Notes under the pieces: generated by a model
The model's input: only the letters and a program-made list of their open reading frames with translations
Told to the model about the DNA's origin: nothing
Database searches by the model: none
Position numbers and translations under genes: made by a program
In this document: positions 11,489 to 20,229 of the stretch, piece after piece
Layout of the letters: each line of letters begins with the position of its first letter
Position numbering within the stretch: position 1 is the stretch's first letter
Origin: Enterococcus hulanensis
GTDB taxonomy: Bacteria > Bacillota > Bacilli > Lactobacillales > Enterococcaceae
Reading direction: 5' to 3'
DNA: 64,000 bases
Assembly (NCBI RefSeq): GCF_005405485.1
Contig: NZ_BJED01000020.1
Span: forward strand, 1-64,000

Positions 11489-11682
11489 ACAGTTTTGTCT
11501 AGAAGGCTGTTGACGATTCTATTAACGAACGAGTATTATAAAAAGCGTTGACTCTATTAGAATACGATTATTTTAAACTTGTTTGAATTGAACGATTTTT
11601 CAAAAAATTTCAAGAAAAAAACGTGAATTCTAACAGAGATATGATAAAATGATTGAAAATTGACAAAAGAAAGAGGGATATT

Positions 11683-11988
11683 ATGGCAATTAATGAAGAA
11701 CAAGTGAAACATGTCGCAAAACTTGCGAAGCTTTCTTTTTCAGATGATGAATTGACCGGTTTTACGGATCAATTAGGAAAAATAATCGACATGGTCGAAC
11801 AACTTGGGGAAGTTGATACAGAAGGTGTGCCATTTACTTCCAATGTATTAGAAACAATTAATGTCATGCGTGAAGACGTTGCCGATGAAGGCTGGTCGCG
11901 TGATGAGTTAATGAAAAATGTTCCGGAAAGTGAAGATGGCTTCATCAAGGTTCCGGCAATCATTGACAATGGAGAGGCTGGTGCATAA
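11683..11988 (+). CDS. gatC: Asp/Glu-tRNA amidotransferase subunit C
   Basis: Small structural subunit of the GatCAB complex, which converts Glu-tRNAGln (and Asp-tRNAAsn) to Gln-tRNAGln (Asn-tRNAAsn). At 101 residues it has the usual size and the family pattern [20 protein letters not shown], with the C-terminal [14 protein letters not shown] and FIKVPAIID blocks. ATG 11683 is chosen after AAGAGGG; the upstream TTG frame is not needed. First gene of gatCAB; its TAA shares one base with the gatA ATG. A weak promoter (GTGAAT, 16 bases, TAAAAT at 11645-11650) lies just upstream. Confidence 0.95.
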   Translation: MAINEEQVKHVAKLAKLSFSDDELTGFTDQLGKIIDMVEQLGEVDTEGVPFTSNVLETINVMREDVADEGWSRDELMKNVPESEDGFIKVPAIIDNGEAGA

Positions 11989-13457
11989 TGGAAAAATTAT
12001 ATGACAAATCGATTGAAGAATTACACAGTCTGCTAGTATCAAAAGAAATCACAGCGACTGATTTAACAACTGAAACCTTTGATCGCATCAAGGAAACAGA
12101 AAAAGATATTGATGCTTTCATTACTTTGAATGAAGAAAAAGCATTAGAAATGGCAAAAGCCGTTGATGCAAAAGGAATCACAGAAGATAACGTATTGGCT
12201 GGTATTCCGATCGGGATTAAGGACAATATCGTAACAAAAGGCCTATTAACGACTGCAGCATCTAAAATTTTATCAAACTTCGAACCAATTTATGATGCGA
12301 CAGTCATGGAAAAAGTATATAGTTCGGATTTAATTCCAGTTGGTAAGCTGAACATGGATGAATTTGCGATGGGAAGTTCAAGCGAGACCTCTTATTTTAA
12401 GAAGACAAAAAATGCTTGGGATCAAACAAAGGTTCCCGGCGGTTCTTCTGGTGGTTCGGCCGCAGCAGTAGCGGCAGGTGAAGTACCAGTTTCTTTAGGG
12501 AGCGACACTGGCGGTAGTATTCGACAACCTGCAGCTTTCAATGGTGTTGTAGGATTGAAACCAACTTATGGACGTGTGTCTCGTTTTGGCTTGATTGCTT
12601 TTGCATCATCGTTAGACCAAATCGGACCATTTACTCGTACAGTTAAAGACAATGCTTTAGCACTGAATGCTATCAGCGGCTATGATCCAAAAGACGGCAC
12701 TTCAGCAGGTGTTTCTGTACCTGATTTTGCTTCTGGTTTAACTGGTGATATCAAAGGAATGAAGATTGCTTTGCCAAAAGAATTCATGGCAGAAGGAATC
12801 GAACCTGGTGTTAAGGCGGCAATCACTAAAGCGGTTGATACTTTTAAAGCTTTAGGTGCGACCGTTGAAGAAGTCAGCTTGCCACATTCAAAATATGGGG
12901 TAGAAGTGTATTACATCATCGCTTCATCTGAAGCTAGCTCTAACTTGCAGCGTTTCGATGGTATCCGTTATGGTTTCCGTTCAGAAGATGTGCAAAACTT
13001 GGAAGATGTTTATGTAAATACACGTACTGAAGGTTTTGGCGATGAAGTAAAACGTCGGATCATGTTGGGAACATTCTCACTTTCAGCAGGATACTACGAT
13101 GCGTATTTCAAAAAAGCGGGACAAGTGCGTACATTGATTAAACAGGACTTCGATAAAGTCTTTGCTGATTATGATTTGATCATTGGTCCAACATCTCCAA
13201 CTGTTGCTTTCCGCATCGGTGAAAACATTGATGATCCAATTACAATGTATCTAAATGATATCTTAACGATCCCTGTGAACTTAGCAGGATTACCAGGTAT
13301 GTCAGTTCCAGCCGGCTTCTCAGAGGGATTGCCTGTTGGTCTGCAAATCATCGGAAAACATTTTGATGAATCAACTATGTATAAAGCTGCTTATGCTTTT
13401 GAACAAGCAACTGATTTCCATAAGCAAAAACCAGTGATTTTAGGGGGGGACAAATAA
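11988..13457 (+). CDS. gatA: Asp/Glu-tRNA amidotransferase subunit A (amidase)
   Basis: Releases ammonia from glutamine for the transamidation carried out on GatB. This 489-residue amidase-signature protein shows the catalytic Ser-cisSer-Lys triad: Lys in [11 protein letters not shown] (about 79), the Gly/Ser-rich loop [16 protein letters not shown] (about 150-165) and the nucleophile in [13 protein letters not shown] (about 178). It overlaps gatC and gatB by one base at each end (TAATG), so the three subunits are translationally coupled. Confidence 0.97.
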   Translation: MEKLYDKSIEELHSLLVSKEITATDLTTETFDRIKETEKDIDAFITLNEEKALEMAKAVDAKGITEDNVLAGIPIGIKDNIVTKGLLTTAASKILSNFEPIYDATVMEKVYSSDLIPVGKLNMDEFAMGSSSETSYFKKTKNAWDQTKVPGGSSGGSAAAVAAGEVPVSLGSDTGGSIRQPAAFNGVVGLKPTYGRVSRFGLIAFASSLDQIGPFTRTVKDNALALNAISGYDPKDGTSAGVSVPDFASGLTGDIKGMKIALPKEFMAEGIEPGVKAAITKAVDTFKALGATVEEVSLPHSKYGVEVYYIIASSEASSNLQRFDGIRYGFRSEDVQNLEDVYVNTRTEGFGDEVKRRIMLGTFSLSAGYYDAYFKKAGQVRTLIKQDFDKVFADYDLIIGPTSPTVAFRIGENIDDPITMYLNDILTIPVNLAGLPGMSVPAGFSEGLPVGLQIIGKHFDESTMYKAAYAFEQATDFHKQKPVILGGDK

Positions 13458-14887
13458 TGAACTTAGAGACTGTCATTGGACTTGAAGTCCATGTGGAATT
13501 AAAAACAAACTCTAAAATCTTTTCACCTGCGCCCGCTCACTTTGGTGCAGAAGCAAATACCAATACAAATATTATCGACTGGGGCTATCCAGGTGTCTTG
13601 CCGGTCATGAATAAAGCTGCGATTGAATTTGGAATGAAAGCCGCTCTTGCCTTAAACTGCGAAGTTTCAAAAAATATGCACTTTGACCGTAAGAACTATT
13701 TCTATCCAGATAACCCAAAAGCATATCAAATCTCACAATTTGACGAACCGATTGGTCATGATGGTTGGATCGAAATTGATGTTAACGGTAAGAAGAAAAA
13801 AATCCGCATCGAACGAGTTCACTTAGAAGAAGATGCTGGTAAAAACATGCATGGTATCGGCGGCTATTCCTATGTCGATTTAAACCGTCAAGGGACACCA
13901 TTGATCGAGATTGTGTCTGAGGCAGATATGCGTTCGCCTGAAGAAGCAAATGCTTATTTAGAAGCGTTGCGGTCAATCATCCAATTTACTGGTGTCAGTG
14001 ATGTGAAGATGGAAGAAGGATCAATGCGCTGTGATGCCAACATTTCTTTGCGTCCTTATGGACAAGAAGAATTTGGTACAAAAACAGAATTGAAAAATCT
14101 GAACTCAATCAGTTTCGTTAAAAAAGGCTTGACCTTTGAAGTTCAACGTCAAACCAAAGTTTTGCTTTCTGGTGGAACAATCCAACAAGAAACACGCCGT
14201 TATGACGAAGGAACCAATAAAACAATTTTGATGCGTGTTAAGGAAGGTTCAAGTGACTATCGTTACTTCCCAGAACCAGATATTCCGCGCTTTGAAATCG
14301 ATGATGCATGGATTGAAGAAGTTCGTGAAACGTTACCTGAAATGCCAGCGGCACGTCGCGAACGTTATGTGAATGATTTAGGATTACCAGAATATGACTC
14401 AATGGTTCTAACCTTGAGCCGTGAAATGTCTGACTTCTTTGAAGACACACTGAAGGAAGGCGCAGATGCTAAGCAAGCATCTAACTGGTTGATGGGTGAA
14501 GTGTCTGCTTATTTGAATAGTGAAAAACTGGAGTTAGCCGATACTAAATTAACACCAAGTAATTTAGCAGGCATGATTACGCTGATCGCAGACGGCACTA
14601 TCAGTTCTAAGATCGCGAAGAAAGTCTTCCGTGAGCTGATCCAAAATGGTGGAGACGCAAAAGAGGTTGTTGAAGCGAAAGGACTTGTTCAGCTATCTGA
14701 TCCAGCTCAATTATTGCCAATGATTAATGAAGTGCTTGATAATAATGATCAATCCGTTGAAGACTTTAAGAACGGAAAAGATCGAGCTGTTGGTTTCTTA
14801 GTTGGACAAATCATGAAAGCAACTAAAGGAAAAGCTAATCCAGGCGTAGTAAATAAATTGCTTCAAGAGGAATTAGCGAAAAGGTAA
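13457..14887 (+). CDS. gatB: Asp/Glu-tRNA amidotransferase subunit B
   Basis: Binds the misacylated tRNA, phosphorylates the tRNA-bound glutamate or aspartate and completes the transamidation with ammonia from GatA. The 476-residue protein begins with the family signature [19 protein letters not shown] and contains [11 protein letters not shown] and the [16 protein letters not shown] block. The C-terminal helical and YqeY-like tail (about 325-476) binds tRNA. Last gene of the operon; a hairpin-rich region follows. Confidence 0.97.
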   Translation: MNLETVIGLEVHVELKTNSKIFSPAPAHFGAEANTNTNIIDWGYPGVLPVMNKAAIEFGMKAALALNCEVSKNMHFDRKNYFYPDNPKAYQISQFDEPIGHDGWIEIDVNGKKKKIRIERVHLEEDAGKNMHGIGGYSYVDLNRQGTPLIEIVSEADMRSPEEANAYLEALRSIIQFTGVSDVKMEEGSMRCDANISLRPYGQEEFGTKTELKNLNSISFVKKGLTFEVQRQTKVLLSGGTIQQETRRYDEGTNKTILMRVKEGSSDYRYFPEPDIPRFEIDDAWIEEVRETLPEMPAARRERYVNDLGLPEYDSMVLTLSREMSDFFEDTLKEGADAKQASNWLMGEVSAYLNSEKLELADTKLTPSNLAGMITLIADGTISSKIAKKVFRELIQNGGDAKEVVEAKGLVQLSDPAQLLPMINEVLDNNDQSVEDFKNGKDRAVGFLVGQIMKATKGKANPGVVNKLLQEELAKR

Positions 14888-14900
14888 AAAATGTCAATAT

Positions 14901-14960
14901 CAGTTTCACCGATGAATTTAAATTCACTTGGTGGAACTGTATTCGACGTGAACTTTTTTT
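14901..14960 (+). terminator. Possible terminator after gatB
   Basis: CAGTTTCACC (14901-14910) pairs with GGTGGAACTG (14930-14939) with one G-U pair, enclosing an AT palindrome. The T-run (14954-14960) is 15 bases downstream and not directly attached, so the exact terminating structure is uncertain. Confidence 0.45.
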
Positions 14961-14995
14961 AGAATAATTATTTTAAATGAACAAGGAGCTCGACC

Positions 14996-16006
14996 ATGAG
15001 AAAAGCACGACTGATTTATAATCCAGTATCTGGAAAAGAGATCATGCGCAATAATTTGGCAGATATTTTAGATGCCATCGAAAAAGCAGGTTATGAAGCA
15101 AGTGCCTTTGCTACGACTCCTGAACCTGATTCAGCGAAAAATGAGGCTACTCGTGCTGCTAAAGCTGGTTTTGAACTAGTCGTTGCGGCAGGGGGAGATG
15201 GAACCATTAACGAAGTTGTCAATGGAATTGCTGGCTTAGAAGAACGCCCCAAGATGGCGATCATTCCAGCCGGCACAACCAATGACTATGCTCGCGCTCT
15301 GAAAGTCCCGCGTAATAGTGTGAAGGCCGCGGCTGAAGTTATCCAAAAACAACAAACAGTTAAAATGGATATTGGTAAGGCGGCTGACACTTATTTTATT
15401 AATATTGCTGCCGGCGGCTCATTAACTGAATTAACATATGAGGTGCCATCTGAATTGAAAAGTATTTTTGGCTATTTAGCTTATTTAGCTAAAGGGGCCG
15501 AAATGCTTCCACGAATCAAACCGACTAAAATGCGTTTGGTTTATGAGGGTGGCGAATACGAAGGCAATGCTTCGATGTTTTTCCTAGGATTAACAAATTC
15601 TATCGGTGGTTTTGAAACGATTGCTCCGGATGCTAAATTAGATGACGGCAAATTTTCATTGATCGTAGTGAAAACAGCAAATCTTTTTGAAATCGTTCGT
15701 TTGATTACGTTAGTCTTAAATGGCGGAAAGCACGTTAATGATTCAAAAGTTTTGTATGTTAAGACAAGCTTTCTGGATGCCAGTTTAATTGATACGGATA
15801 AGAAAATGATGATCAATTTAGATGGCGAATACGGCGGCGATGCACCGATGCGATTTGAGAATTTGCATCAGCATATTGAATTTTATGCCAATACGGATGA
15901 AATTAACGATGACGCAATTTTAGGCCCAGATGATCAAAAGCGTGAAGCCGGAATTGAACTAGTTAAAGAATATGAAAAAATCCAAGATGAAGATTCAGAC
16001 GAGTAA
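14996..16006 (+). CDS. dagK: Diacylglycerol kinase
   Basis: Soluble lipid kinase of the DagK/YegS fold that phosphorylates diacylglycerol to phosphatidic acid. This recycles the diacylglycerol left when lipoteichoic acid is built from phosphatidylglycerol. The 336-residue protein has ARLIYNPVSGKE at the N-terminus, the nucleotide-binding GGDGTINEVVNGIAG (about 63-77) and PAGTTNDYARAL (about 90). The GEYGGDAPM block lies near the end, before an acidic tail. ATG 14996 follows AAGGAGCTCGACC. It is monocistronic, between the gatB region and a strong terminator at 16013-16044. Confidence 0.92.
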   Translation: MRKARLIYNPVSGKEIMRNNLADILDAIEKAGYEASAFATTPEPDSAKNEATRAAKAGFELVVAAGGDGTINEVVNGIAGLEERPKMAIIPAGTTNDYARALKVPRNSVKAAAEVIQKQQTVKMDIGKAADTYFINIAAGGSLTELTYEVPSELKSIFGYLAYLAKGAEMLPRIKPTKMRLVYEGGEYEGNASMFFLGLTNSIGGFETIAPDAKLDDGKFSLIVVKTANLFEIVRLITLVLNGGKHVNDSKVLYVKTSFLDASLIDTDKKMMINLDGEYGGDAPMRFENLHQHIEFYANTDEINDDAILGPDDQKREAGIELVKEYEKIQDEDSDE

Positions 16007-16012
16007 TATCTA

Positions 16013-16044
16013 AACGTTTCTGTCGTAAGACGGGAACGTTTTTT
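16013..16044 (+). terminator. Terminator after dagK
   Basis: AACGTTTCTGTC (16013-16024), loop GTAA, GACGGGAACGTT (16029-16040): 12 bp with two G-U pairs, followed by T to 16044. Confidence 0.88.
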
Positions 16045-16118
16045 GTGTTCTCATTTATTAATGAACTGGCTAGGGTTCATTCTTATGGAACTCTTAAGAG
16101 TATAGACTTGATGTTACC

Positions 16119-16147
16119 TTGCTTTTTCTATTAGAATTCATTAGAAT
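16119..16147 (+). promoter_or_regulatory. Predicted promoter of the rlmD-like gene
   Basis: TTGCTT (16119-16124), 17 bases, TAGAAT (16142-16147), 29 bases before the start codon. Confidence 0.5.
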
Positions 16148-16175
16148 AGACAAATCAGCCTTGAAGGAGAATGAA

Positions 16176-17540
16176 ATGACCACAGTAGAAAAAAATCAAA
16201 CATACACCGTCACGATCGATGATTTATCACATGAAGGTTTAGGTGTCGCGCATATCGATGGTTATCCGCTATTTATTGAAAATGCTTTGCCGGAAGAGGA
16301 AATAAAAGTTAAAGCAGTTAAAGTCGGAAAGAAATTCGGATATGGAAAAGTAATGGAGCGTTTCAACGCAAACCCTGAACGTCAAGAAGTGAAAGATCTA
16401 GATCTTTTAAGAAGTGGGATCGCACCTTTAAGCCATATGACTTATGATTATCAATTACGCTTTAAACAACAGCAAGTTGTAAAGGTTCTGAAAACAATTG
16501 CGAAGTTGCCTGAGTTACCAGTAGCTTCAACTTTAGGCATGGAGAACCCCTTTGAATATCGCAACAAGGCACAGATTCCTGTTCAAAAAGTTGACGATCA
16601 ATTGATGACTGGTTTTTACCGCAAAAATTCACATATTTTATTACCAATTGAAAATTATCTGATTCAAGATCCAAAAATTGACCAAGCAATCATCGCAGTT
16701 CGGAATATTTTGCGGCGGTTTAACGTCAAAGCCTACAATGAACGTGAAAATACTGGCTTTATTCGTCACATCATTATTCGTCGTGGTCATTACAGTCATG
16801 AGATGATGGTGATTCTGGTTACTAGAACAGAACGGTTCTTTAAAGGAACTGAAATTGCTGAAATAATCAAAGCCGAACTACCTGAAGTGGTTTCTGTGAT
16901 CCAAAACATCAATCCAGAAAAGACGAATGTCATCATGGGTCGAGAAGAAAAAGTGTTGTACGGCAAATCAGCGATTAATGATACATTATTAGGCAAAACT
17001 TACCAAATTTCACCGCAGTCGTTCTATCAAGTAAATACGGAACAGACAGAAGTGCTTTATCAAACAGCTATTGAATTTGCTGAGTTAGATTCTGAAGATA
17101 TCGTAGTTGATGCTTATTGTGGAATTGGAACAATTGGTTTGTCATTAGCGAATAAAGTCAAACATGTTTATGGTGTTGAAATCGTTCCTCAGGCTATCGA
17201 GGATGCGAAAGCAAATGCAAAAGCTAATGGGATTGAAAATGCCAATTATGAGATTGGGAAGGCAGAAAAACTTATGCCGCGCTGGGCTCGTGAAGGCATC
17301 GAACCTTCTGTGATTTTTGTTGACCCGCCAAGAAAAGGCTTGGATGAAAAATTCATTGAAGCATCAGTAGCAGTAAATCCTCAAAAAATCGTTTATATTT
17401 CATGTAATCCTGCTACCTTAGCTAGAGATTTGCGAAGATATGAAGATCTTGGATACCATGCAGTTAAGGTTCAGCCAGTAGATTTATTTCCGCAAACATA
17501 TCATGTAGAATCAGTAACTTTACTGATAAAGGCGGTGTAA
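16176..17540 (+). CDS. rlmD: 23S rRNA (uracil-C5)-methyltransferase, RlmD/RlmCD type
   Basis: SAM-dependent RNA m5U methyltransferase of the TrmA/RlmC/RlmD class, 454 residues. An N-terminal TRAM domain (about 5-60, ending KKFGYGKV) is followed by the catalytic domain with SFYQVNTEQTEVLY, VVDAYCGIGTIGLSLA (SAM binding), FVDPPRKGLD and the nucleophile loop YISCNPATLARDL. The region that holds the Fe-S cysteines in E. coli RlmD reads RSGIAPLSHMTYD and has none, so the cluster is absent. The target base (U747, U1939 or both) cannot be read from sequence. ATG 16176 follows GAAGGAGA; the earlier ATG at 16171 is out of frame. Confidence 0.9.
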   Translation: MTTVEKNQTYTVTIDDLSHEGLGVAHIDGYPLFIENALPEEEIKVKAVKVGKKFGYGKVMERFNANPERQEVKDLDLLRSGIAPLSHMTYDYQLRFKQQQVVKVLKTIAKLPELPVASTLGMENPFEYRNKAQIPVQKVDDQLMTGFYRKNSHILLPIENYLIQDPKIDQAIIAVRNILRRFNVKAYNERENTGFIRHIIIRRGHYSHEMMVILVTRTERFFKGTEIAEIIKAELPEVVSVIQNINPEKTNVIMGREEKVLYGKSAINDTLLGKTYQISPQSFYQVNTEQTEVLYQTAIEFAELDSEDIVVDAYCGIGTIGLSLANKVKHVYGVEIVPQAIEDAKANAKANGIENANYEIGKAEKLMPRWAREGIEPSVIFVDPPRKGLDEKFIEASVAVNPQKIVYISCNPATLARDLRRYEDLGYHAVKVQPVDLFPQTYHVESVTLLIKAV

Positions 17541-17542
17541 AT

Positions 17543-17671
17543 ATGAATCAAAAAGAGAAAATGTTAGAGCTGATCAAAAAGAAACAAGGCGGCGGACGTT
17601 CCCAAAAAATGGAAACGCCGAAAAACGATCGCAAGAACATGCGTAAAGGACCAAAGATTTATAACAAGTAG
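17543..17671 (+). CDS. Small basic protein of unknown function (42 aa)
   Basis: The ORF starts two bases after the rlmD stop and encodes 42 residues, about one third Lys/Arg (MNQKEKMLELIKKKQGGG at the start, RKNMRKGPKIYNK at the end). It contains no Cys, Trp or membrane segment and looks like an N-terminal helix followed by a flexible Gly/Lys-rich tail that could bind nucleic acid. GGCGGTG upstream is a plausible ribosome binding site, overlapping the rlmD stop. The packing against rlmD and the Zn-ribbon gene suggests co-transcription. I do not recognise a named family, and the function is unknown. Confidence 0.7.
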   Translation: MNQKEKMLELIKKKQGGGRSQKMETPKNDRKNMRKGPKIYNK

Positions 17672-17694
17672 CATTACAGAAAGGGGCAATTTCA

Positions 17695-18108
17695 TTGGGA
17701 AGTATTTGGATGCAGCGGCTAACAAAATTTTATCAAAAATATGCGTATTTGATGCGCGGACGTTATGGCAGATTGGATCAAATCAATAAGGCATTATTGA
17801 TTGTTTGGGCAGTGATGATGATTTTTGACCGTTGGATTCCGTTTTACATCGGGAACACTTTAGCGTTAGCAGCTTTTGCGTTAGTGATTTATCGGTTTTG
17901 TTCGAAGAAAATCTATCCACGAAGCAATGAAAACCAAAAATTCATCCAATGGATTGCTCAGATGAAGGATTTCTTCAAAGGAAAGAATGGTACGTATCGT
18001 TACTTTAAATGTCCCGAATGCAAACAAAAATTGCGTGCACCAAAAGGACGAGGAAAAATCAAAGTAACTTGTAAAAATTGTCATACGCAATTCGTAAAGA
18101 AGGTCTAG
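17695..18108 (+). CDS. Membrane protein with C-terminal zinc ribbon
   Basis: This 137-residue protein has two hydrophobic segments separated by a short turn (ALLIVWAVMMIF, about 34-45, and IGNTLALAAFALVIYRF, about 52-68). A basic linker follows, then a four-cysteine zinc ribbon, CPEC (about 105) and CKNC (about 127). The start is TTG at 17695, 8 bases after AAGGGG; the next in-frame ATG (17710) is too far away. It lies 23 bases after the 42-aa ORF and probably belongs to the same unit. The function is unknown; similar small proteins are annotated as conserved membrane proteins in enterococci. Confidence 0.75.
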   Translation: MGSIWMQRLTKFYQKYAYLMRGRYGRLDQINKALLIVWAVMMIFDRWIPFYIGNTLALAAFALVIYRFCSKKIYPRSNENQKFIQWIAQMKDFFKGKNGTYRYFKCPECKQKLRAPKGRGKIKVTCKNCHTQFVKKV

Positions 18109-18129
18109 TTTTTAAAACTAGGCTTTTTC
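18105..18129 (+). terminator. Weak terminator overlapping the zinc-ribbon gene stop
   Basis: CTAGTT (18105-18110) and AACTAG (18116-18121) pair around an AT loop, followed by GCTTTTTCT. The stem is short and the stop codon TAG lies in it. Confidence 0.5.
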
Positions 18130-18158
18130 TGATATTCTTACAACGAGAAGGTGAGAAT

Positions 18159-18827
18159 ATGAAACTAATTTTAGTCCGTCATGGCGAAAGTGAAGCCAAT
18201 TTCCAAAATTATTGGACTGGGTGGCTGGATGTAGATTTAACAGAAAAAGGGATCGAACAGGCTAAAGAGGCTGGCAAAAGAATAAAAAATGCGAGCTTAT
18301 TAATAGATGTGGCGTTTGAATCTGTTCTTAAACGCTCGATCAAAACCGCAAAAATGATCTTGCAGGAAGCAGATGCAAGCTTTGTTCCAGAATATAAAAC
18401 GTGGCGTTTAAATGAGCGTCATTACGGTGCATTAGTTGGGAAGAATAAGGATATTATTGCCCAGCATTTTGGAGCTGACCAAGTAAAGAAGTGGCGAAGG
18501 GGCTTTGATGAAGTTCCGCCTTTAACAAAAGATAATCATTTCGATCGACGATATAATCAGCTTGATCCTCGATTGATCCCGACCGGAGAGAGTTTGCATA
18601 TGACTTCGCAACGTGTCGTACCGTTGTGGCAGGATCAGTTAGCACCGAATTTGATGGATGGAAAAACAGTGTTAGTTTGTGGTCATGGAAATAGTTTGCG
18701 TGCGTTGGTTCAATTTCTTGAAGCTGTTCCAACCGATCAAGTCGATCAAATCGATATTCCTAATGCGACTCCGATAGTTTACACATTTAATTCGCGCTTA
18801 GAAATTATTCAAAAAGAGATTCTATAA
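18159..18827 (+). CDS. 2,3-bisphosphoglycerate-dependent phosphoglycerate mutase paralogue
   Basis: Histidine-phosphatase protein of 222 residues, close to the length of GpmA. The phosphohistidine motif is LVRHGESEAN, followed by WTGWLDVDLTEKG, NERHYGALVGKN, the PPLTKDNHFDRRY block and the second histidine in CGHGNSLRAL. These blocks are those of cofactor-dependent phosphoglycerate mutases, not of broad-specificity phosphatases. The Trp of the usual RHGxSxWN motif is Ala here, which suggests a diverged paralogue and not the main glycolytic enzyme. ATG 18159 follows AAGGTGAG; the longer frame from 18078 overlaps the upstream gene and lacks a ribosome binding site. Confidence 0.85.
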   Translation: MKLILVRHGESEANFQNYWTGWLDVDLTEKGIEQAKEAGKRIKNASLLIDVAFESVLKRSIKTAKMILQEADASFVPEYKTWRLNERHYGALVGKNKDIIAQHFGADQVKKWRRGFDEVPPLTKDNHFDRRYNQLDPRLIPTGESLHMTSQRVVPLWQDQLAPNLMDGKTVLVCGHGNSLRALVQFLEAVPTDQVDQIDIPNATPIVYTFNSRLEIIQKEIL

Positions 18828-18857
18828 AATTATTATGTTTACTTAGAAAGGATTCGT

Positions 18858-19463
18858 ATGAATTATATTTGGGATTTTGATGGCACATTGTATGATACTT
18901 ATCCAATTATGTTGAAGGCATTAATGCGGACTTTTAAAGAGTTTGATATAAACAAGGATGAAGAAACAGTCTACAAAAAGATAAAAATGGAATCGATTCG
19001 ACAAATGATCGTCGATTGGCATTTGCCTGCGCCTGATTTTGATCAAAAGTACCATGCTTACGAGGCAGAGCAAAACAAAGCCTCTTATCCCTTTGCAGAA
19101 ACCAAAGAAACGTTAGAAAAACTGCAGGAAAGGGGTGGACAGCATTTTATTTTAACCCATCGAACGGTCGAATCGACCTGGAATCTGTTAAAAAGAGATG
19201 GATTGGATGCATTGATTGTCGATATTATCGGCAGTGATTCAAATTATCCTAGAAAACCAGATCCATCCGCGATCAATTCTTTTATTGATAACTATCAATT
19301 AGATCGGAATAAAACAGTAATGATCGGAGATCGCAAGTTAGACATTGAGGCAGGAAATAATGCAGGTGTTCAGACGGTCTTCTTTGATATAGATTATTTT
19401 AAACAGGATATTAAGTCAGCTTATTTTATAAATAATTTAAAAGAAATGGTACAAATTTTCTGA
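18858..19463 (+). CDS. HAD-superfamily phosphatase (phosphoglycolate phosphatase-like)
   Basis: The 201-residue HAD subfamily IA hydrolase shows motif I WDFDGTLYDTYP (nucleophile Asp8 and Asp10), motif II ILTHRTV, motif III lysine in RKPDPSAIN and motif IV MIGDRKLDIEAGNNAG. The helical cap lies between motifs I and II. The substrate cannot be told from sequence; phosphoglycolate or another small sugar phosphate is likely. It follows the mutase gene by 30 bases with its own AGAAAGGA site, so the two are probably co-transcribed. Confidence 0.88.
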   Translation: MNYIWDFDGTLYDTYPIMLKALMRTFKEFDINKDEETVYKKIKMESIRQMIVDWHLPAPDFDQKYHAYEAEQNKASYPFAETKETLEKLQERGGQHFILTHRTVESTWNLLKRDGLDALIVDIIGSDSNYPRKPDPSAINSFIDNYQLDRNKTVMIGDRKLDIEAGNNAGVQTVFFDIDYFKQDIKSAYFINNLKEMVQIF

Positions 19464-19510
19464 GCAGAAAGCTATAATTAGAGTAAGGAAACAGTTGGTA
19501 AAATAGCTAT

Positions 19511-19541
19511 TAGTAAAAATAATAAGCTACAATTTTTACTA
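19511..19541. repeat. Perfect 10-bp inverted repeat upstream of the DUF1149 gene
   Basis: TAGTAAAAAT (19511-19520) and ATTTTTACTA (19532-19541) are separated by 11 bases. It is AT-only apart from one pair and lacks an attached U-run, so it is either a weak terminator of the HAD gene or a protein-binding site 30 bases before the next start codon. Confidence 0.55.
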
Positions 19542-19570
19542 TTTGATTAATTTGAACAAGGAGGTGCGAA

Positions 19571-19954
19571 ATGGAATTACAACGCGATCAGGAAGTCGTA
19601 GAGTCATTTAATTATGGACTTCCTCCGAAAGACCAAGTAGTAAAACAGAAATTGCTGATTAATTTTAGTCCATTGGAAGCAATGGACCCGGGATATCCAG
19701 CTGAAAATAGTATTATGGGTGTTCGGATTGAGTTCGTACTCCCTTTCGAAGAGTTTATTATTGGCGGTGTATTTTCTCAAGTCATCCATGTGATTGGGCG
19801 CCAAGTTAAACAACAAAATGATTTGACCGAGGCTGAGGCCAATGAGATGATTCGTCCAATTTTAAGATTGATTGAGCGAATGGTTTATGAAATCACCGAA
19901 ATTGCTTTGGATAAGCCAGGCGTAAAAATCAATTTTTCTTCAAATACTATTTAA
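19571..19954 (+). CDS. DUF1149 family protein
   Basis: The 127-residue protein matches the pattern of the DUF1149 family of lactic acid bacteria (VVESFNYG near the start, NSIMGVRIEFVLPFEEFIIGG in the middle, ending KPGVKINFSSN). Family structures are reported to resemble the SecB chaperone fold (from memory), and no function is established. No signal peptide or membrane segment is present, so it should be cytoplasmic. GGAGGTG stands 6 bases before the ATG. It is monocistronic, ended by a strong terminator. Confidence 0.82.
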   Translation: MELQRDQEVVESFNYGLPPKDQVVKQKLLINFSPLEAMDPGYPAENSIMGVRIEFVLPFEEFIIGGVFSQVIHVIGRQVKQQNDLTEAEANEMIRPILRLIERMVYEITEIALDKPGVKINFSSNTI

Positions 19955-19970
19955 AACGATAATTTTACCT

Positions 19971-20027
19971 CCACTTTGAGGGACTTCTAGTTCGTGTTAT
20001 TAGAGTCTAGTCAAAGTGGTTTTTTTT
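19971..20027 (+). terminator. Terminator after the DUF1149 gene
   Basis: CCACTTTGA (19971-19979) pairs with TCAAAGTGG (20011-20019), with further pairing inside, and eight T follow (20020-20027). Confidence 0.9.
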
Positions 20028-20070
20028 ATGAATATCATTATGAAAATTTCCATGCAACAGTGCAAAATGT

Positions 20071-20099
20071 AAGACAGATTATTTTATCTAGGTTATAAT
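20071..20099 (+). promoter_or_regulatory. Promoter of the cystine symporter gene
   Basis: AAGACA (20071-20076), 17 bases, TATAAT (20094-20099). Initiation near 20106 would give a leader of about 120 nt before the start codon. Confidence 0.75.
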
Positions 20100-20109
20100 T
20101 CTTAAGTCA

Positions 20110-20199
20110 CTAAAATTTAGGAATCGCGCAGCTATATTTTAGGGTATTTCACTGAAGAGTGAGTACCGGGAACCTTTACTTCCTTTGACAGACTTGTCA
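20110..20199 (+). promoter_or_regulatory. Structured 5' leader of the cystine symporter gene
   Basis: Three consecutive stems can form. The first pairs CTAAAAT (20110-20116) with ATTTTAG (20136-20142). The second pairs GGTA-T-TTCACT (20143-20153) with AGTGAG-TACC (20158-20167) around loop GAAG. The third pairs TGACA (20186-20190) with TGTCA (20195-20199). No S-box, T-box or other known consensus is recognised. No attached U-run is present, so control, if any, may act on translation. Confidence 0.5.
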
Positions 20200-20229
20200 T
20201 TATAGAAAGTTATTTTAAGGAGGAATACA

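Noticed and set aside
20101-20229. S-box (SAM) riboswitch before tcyP
   Set aside because: The conserved AAGAGAGGTGGAGGGA-type start is absent.
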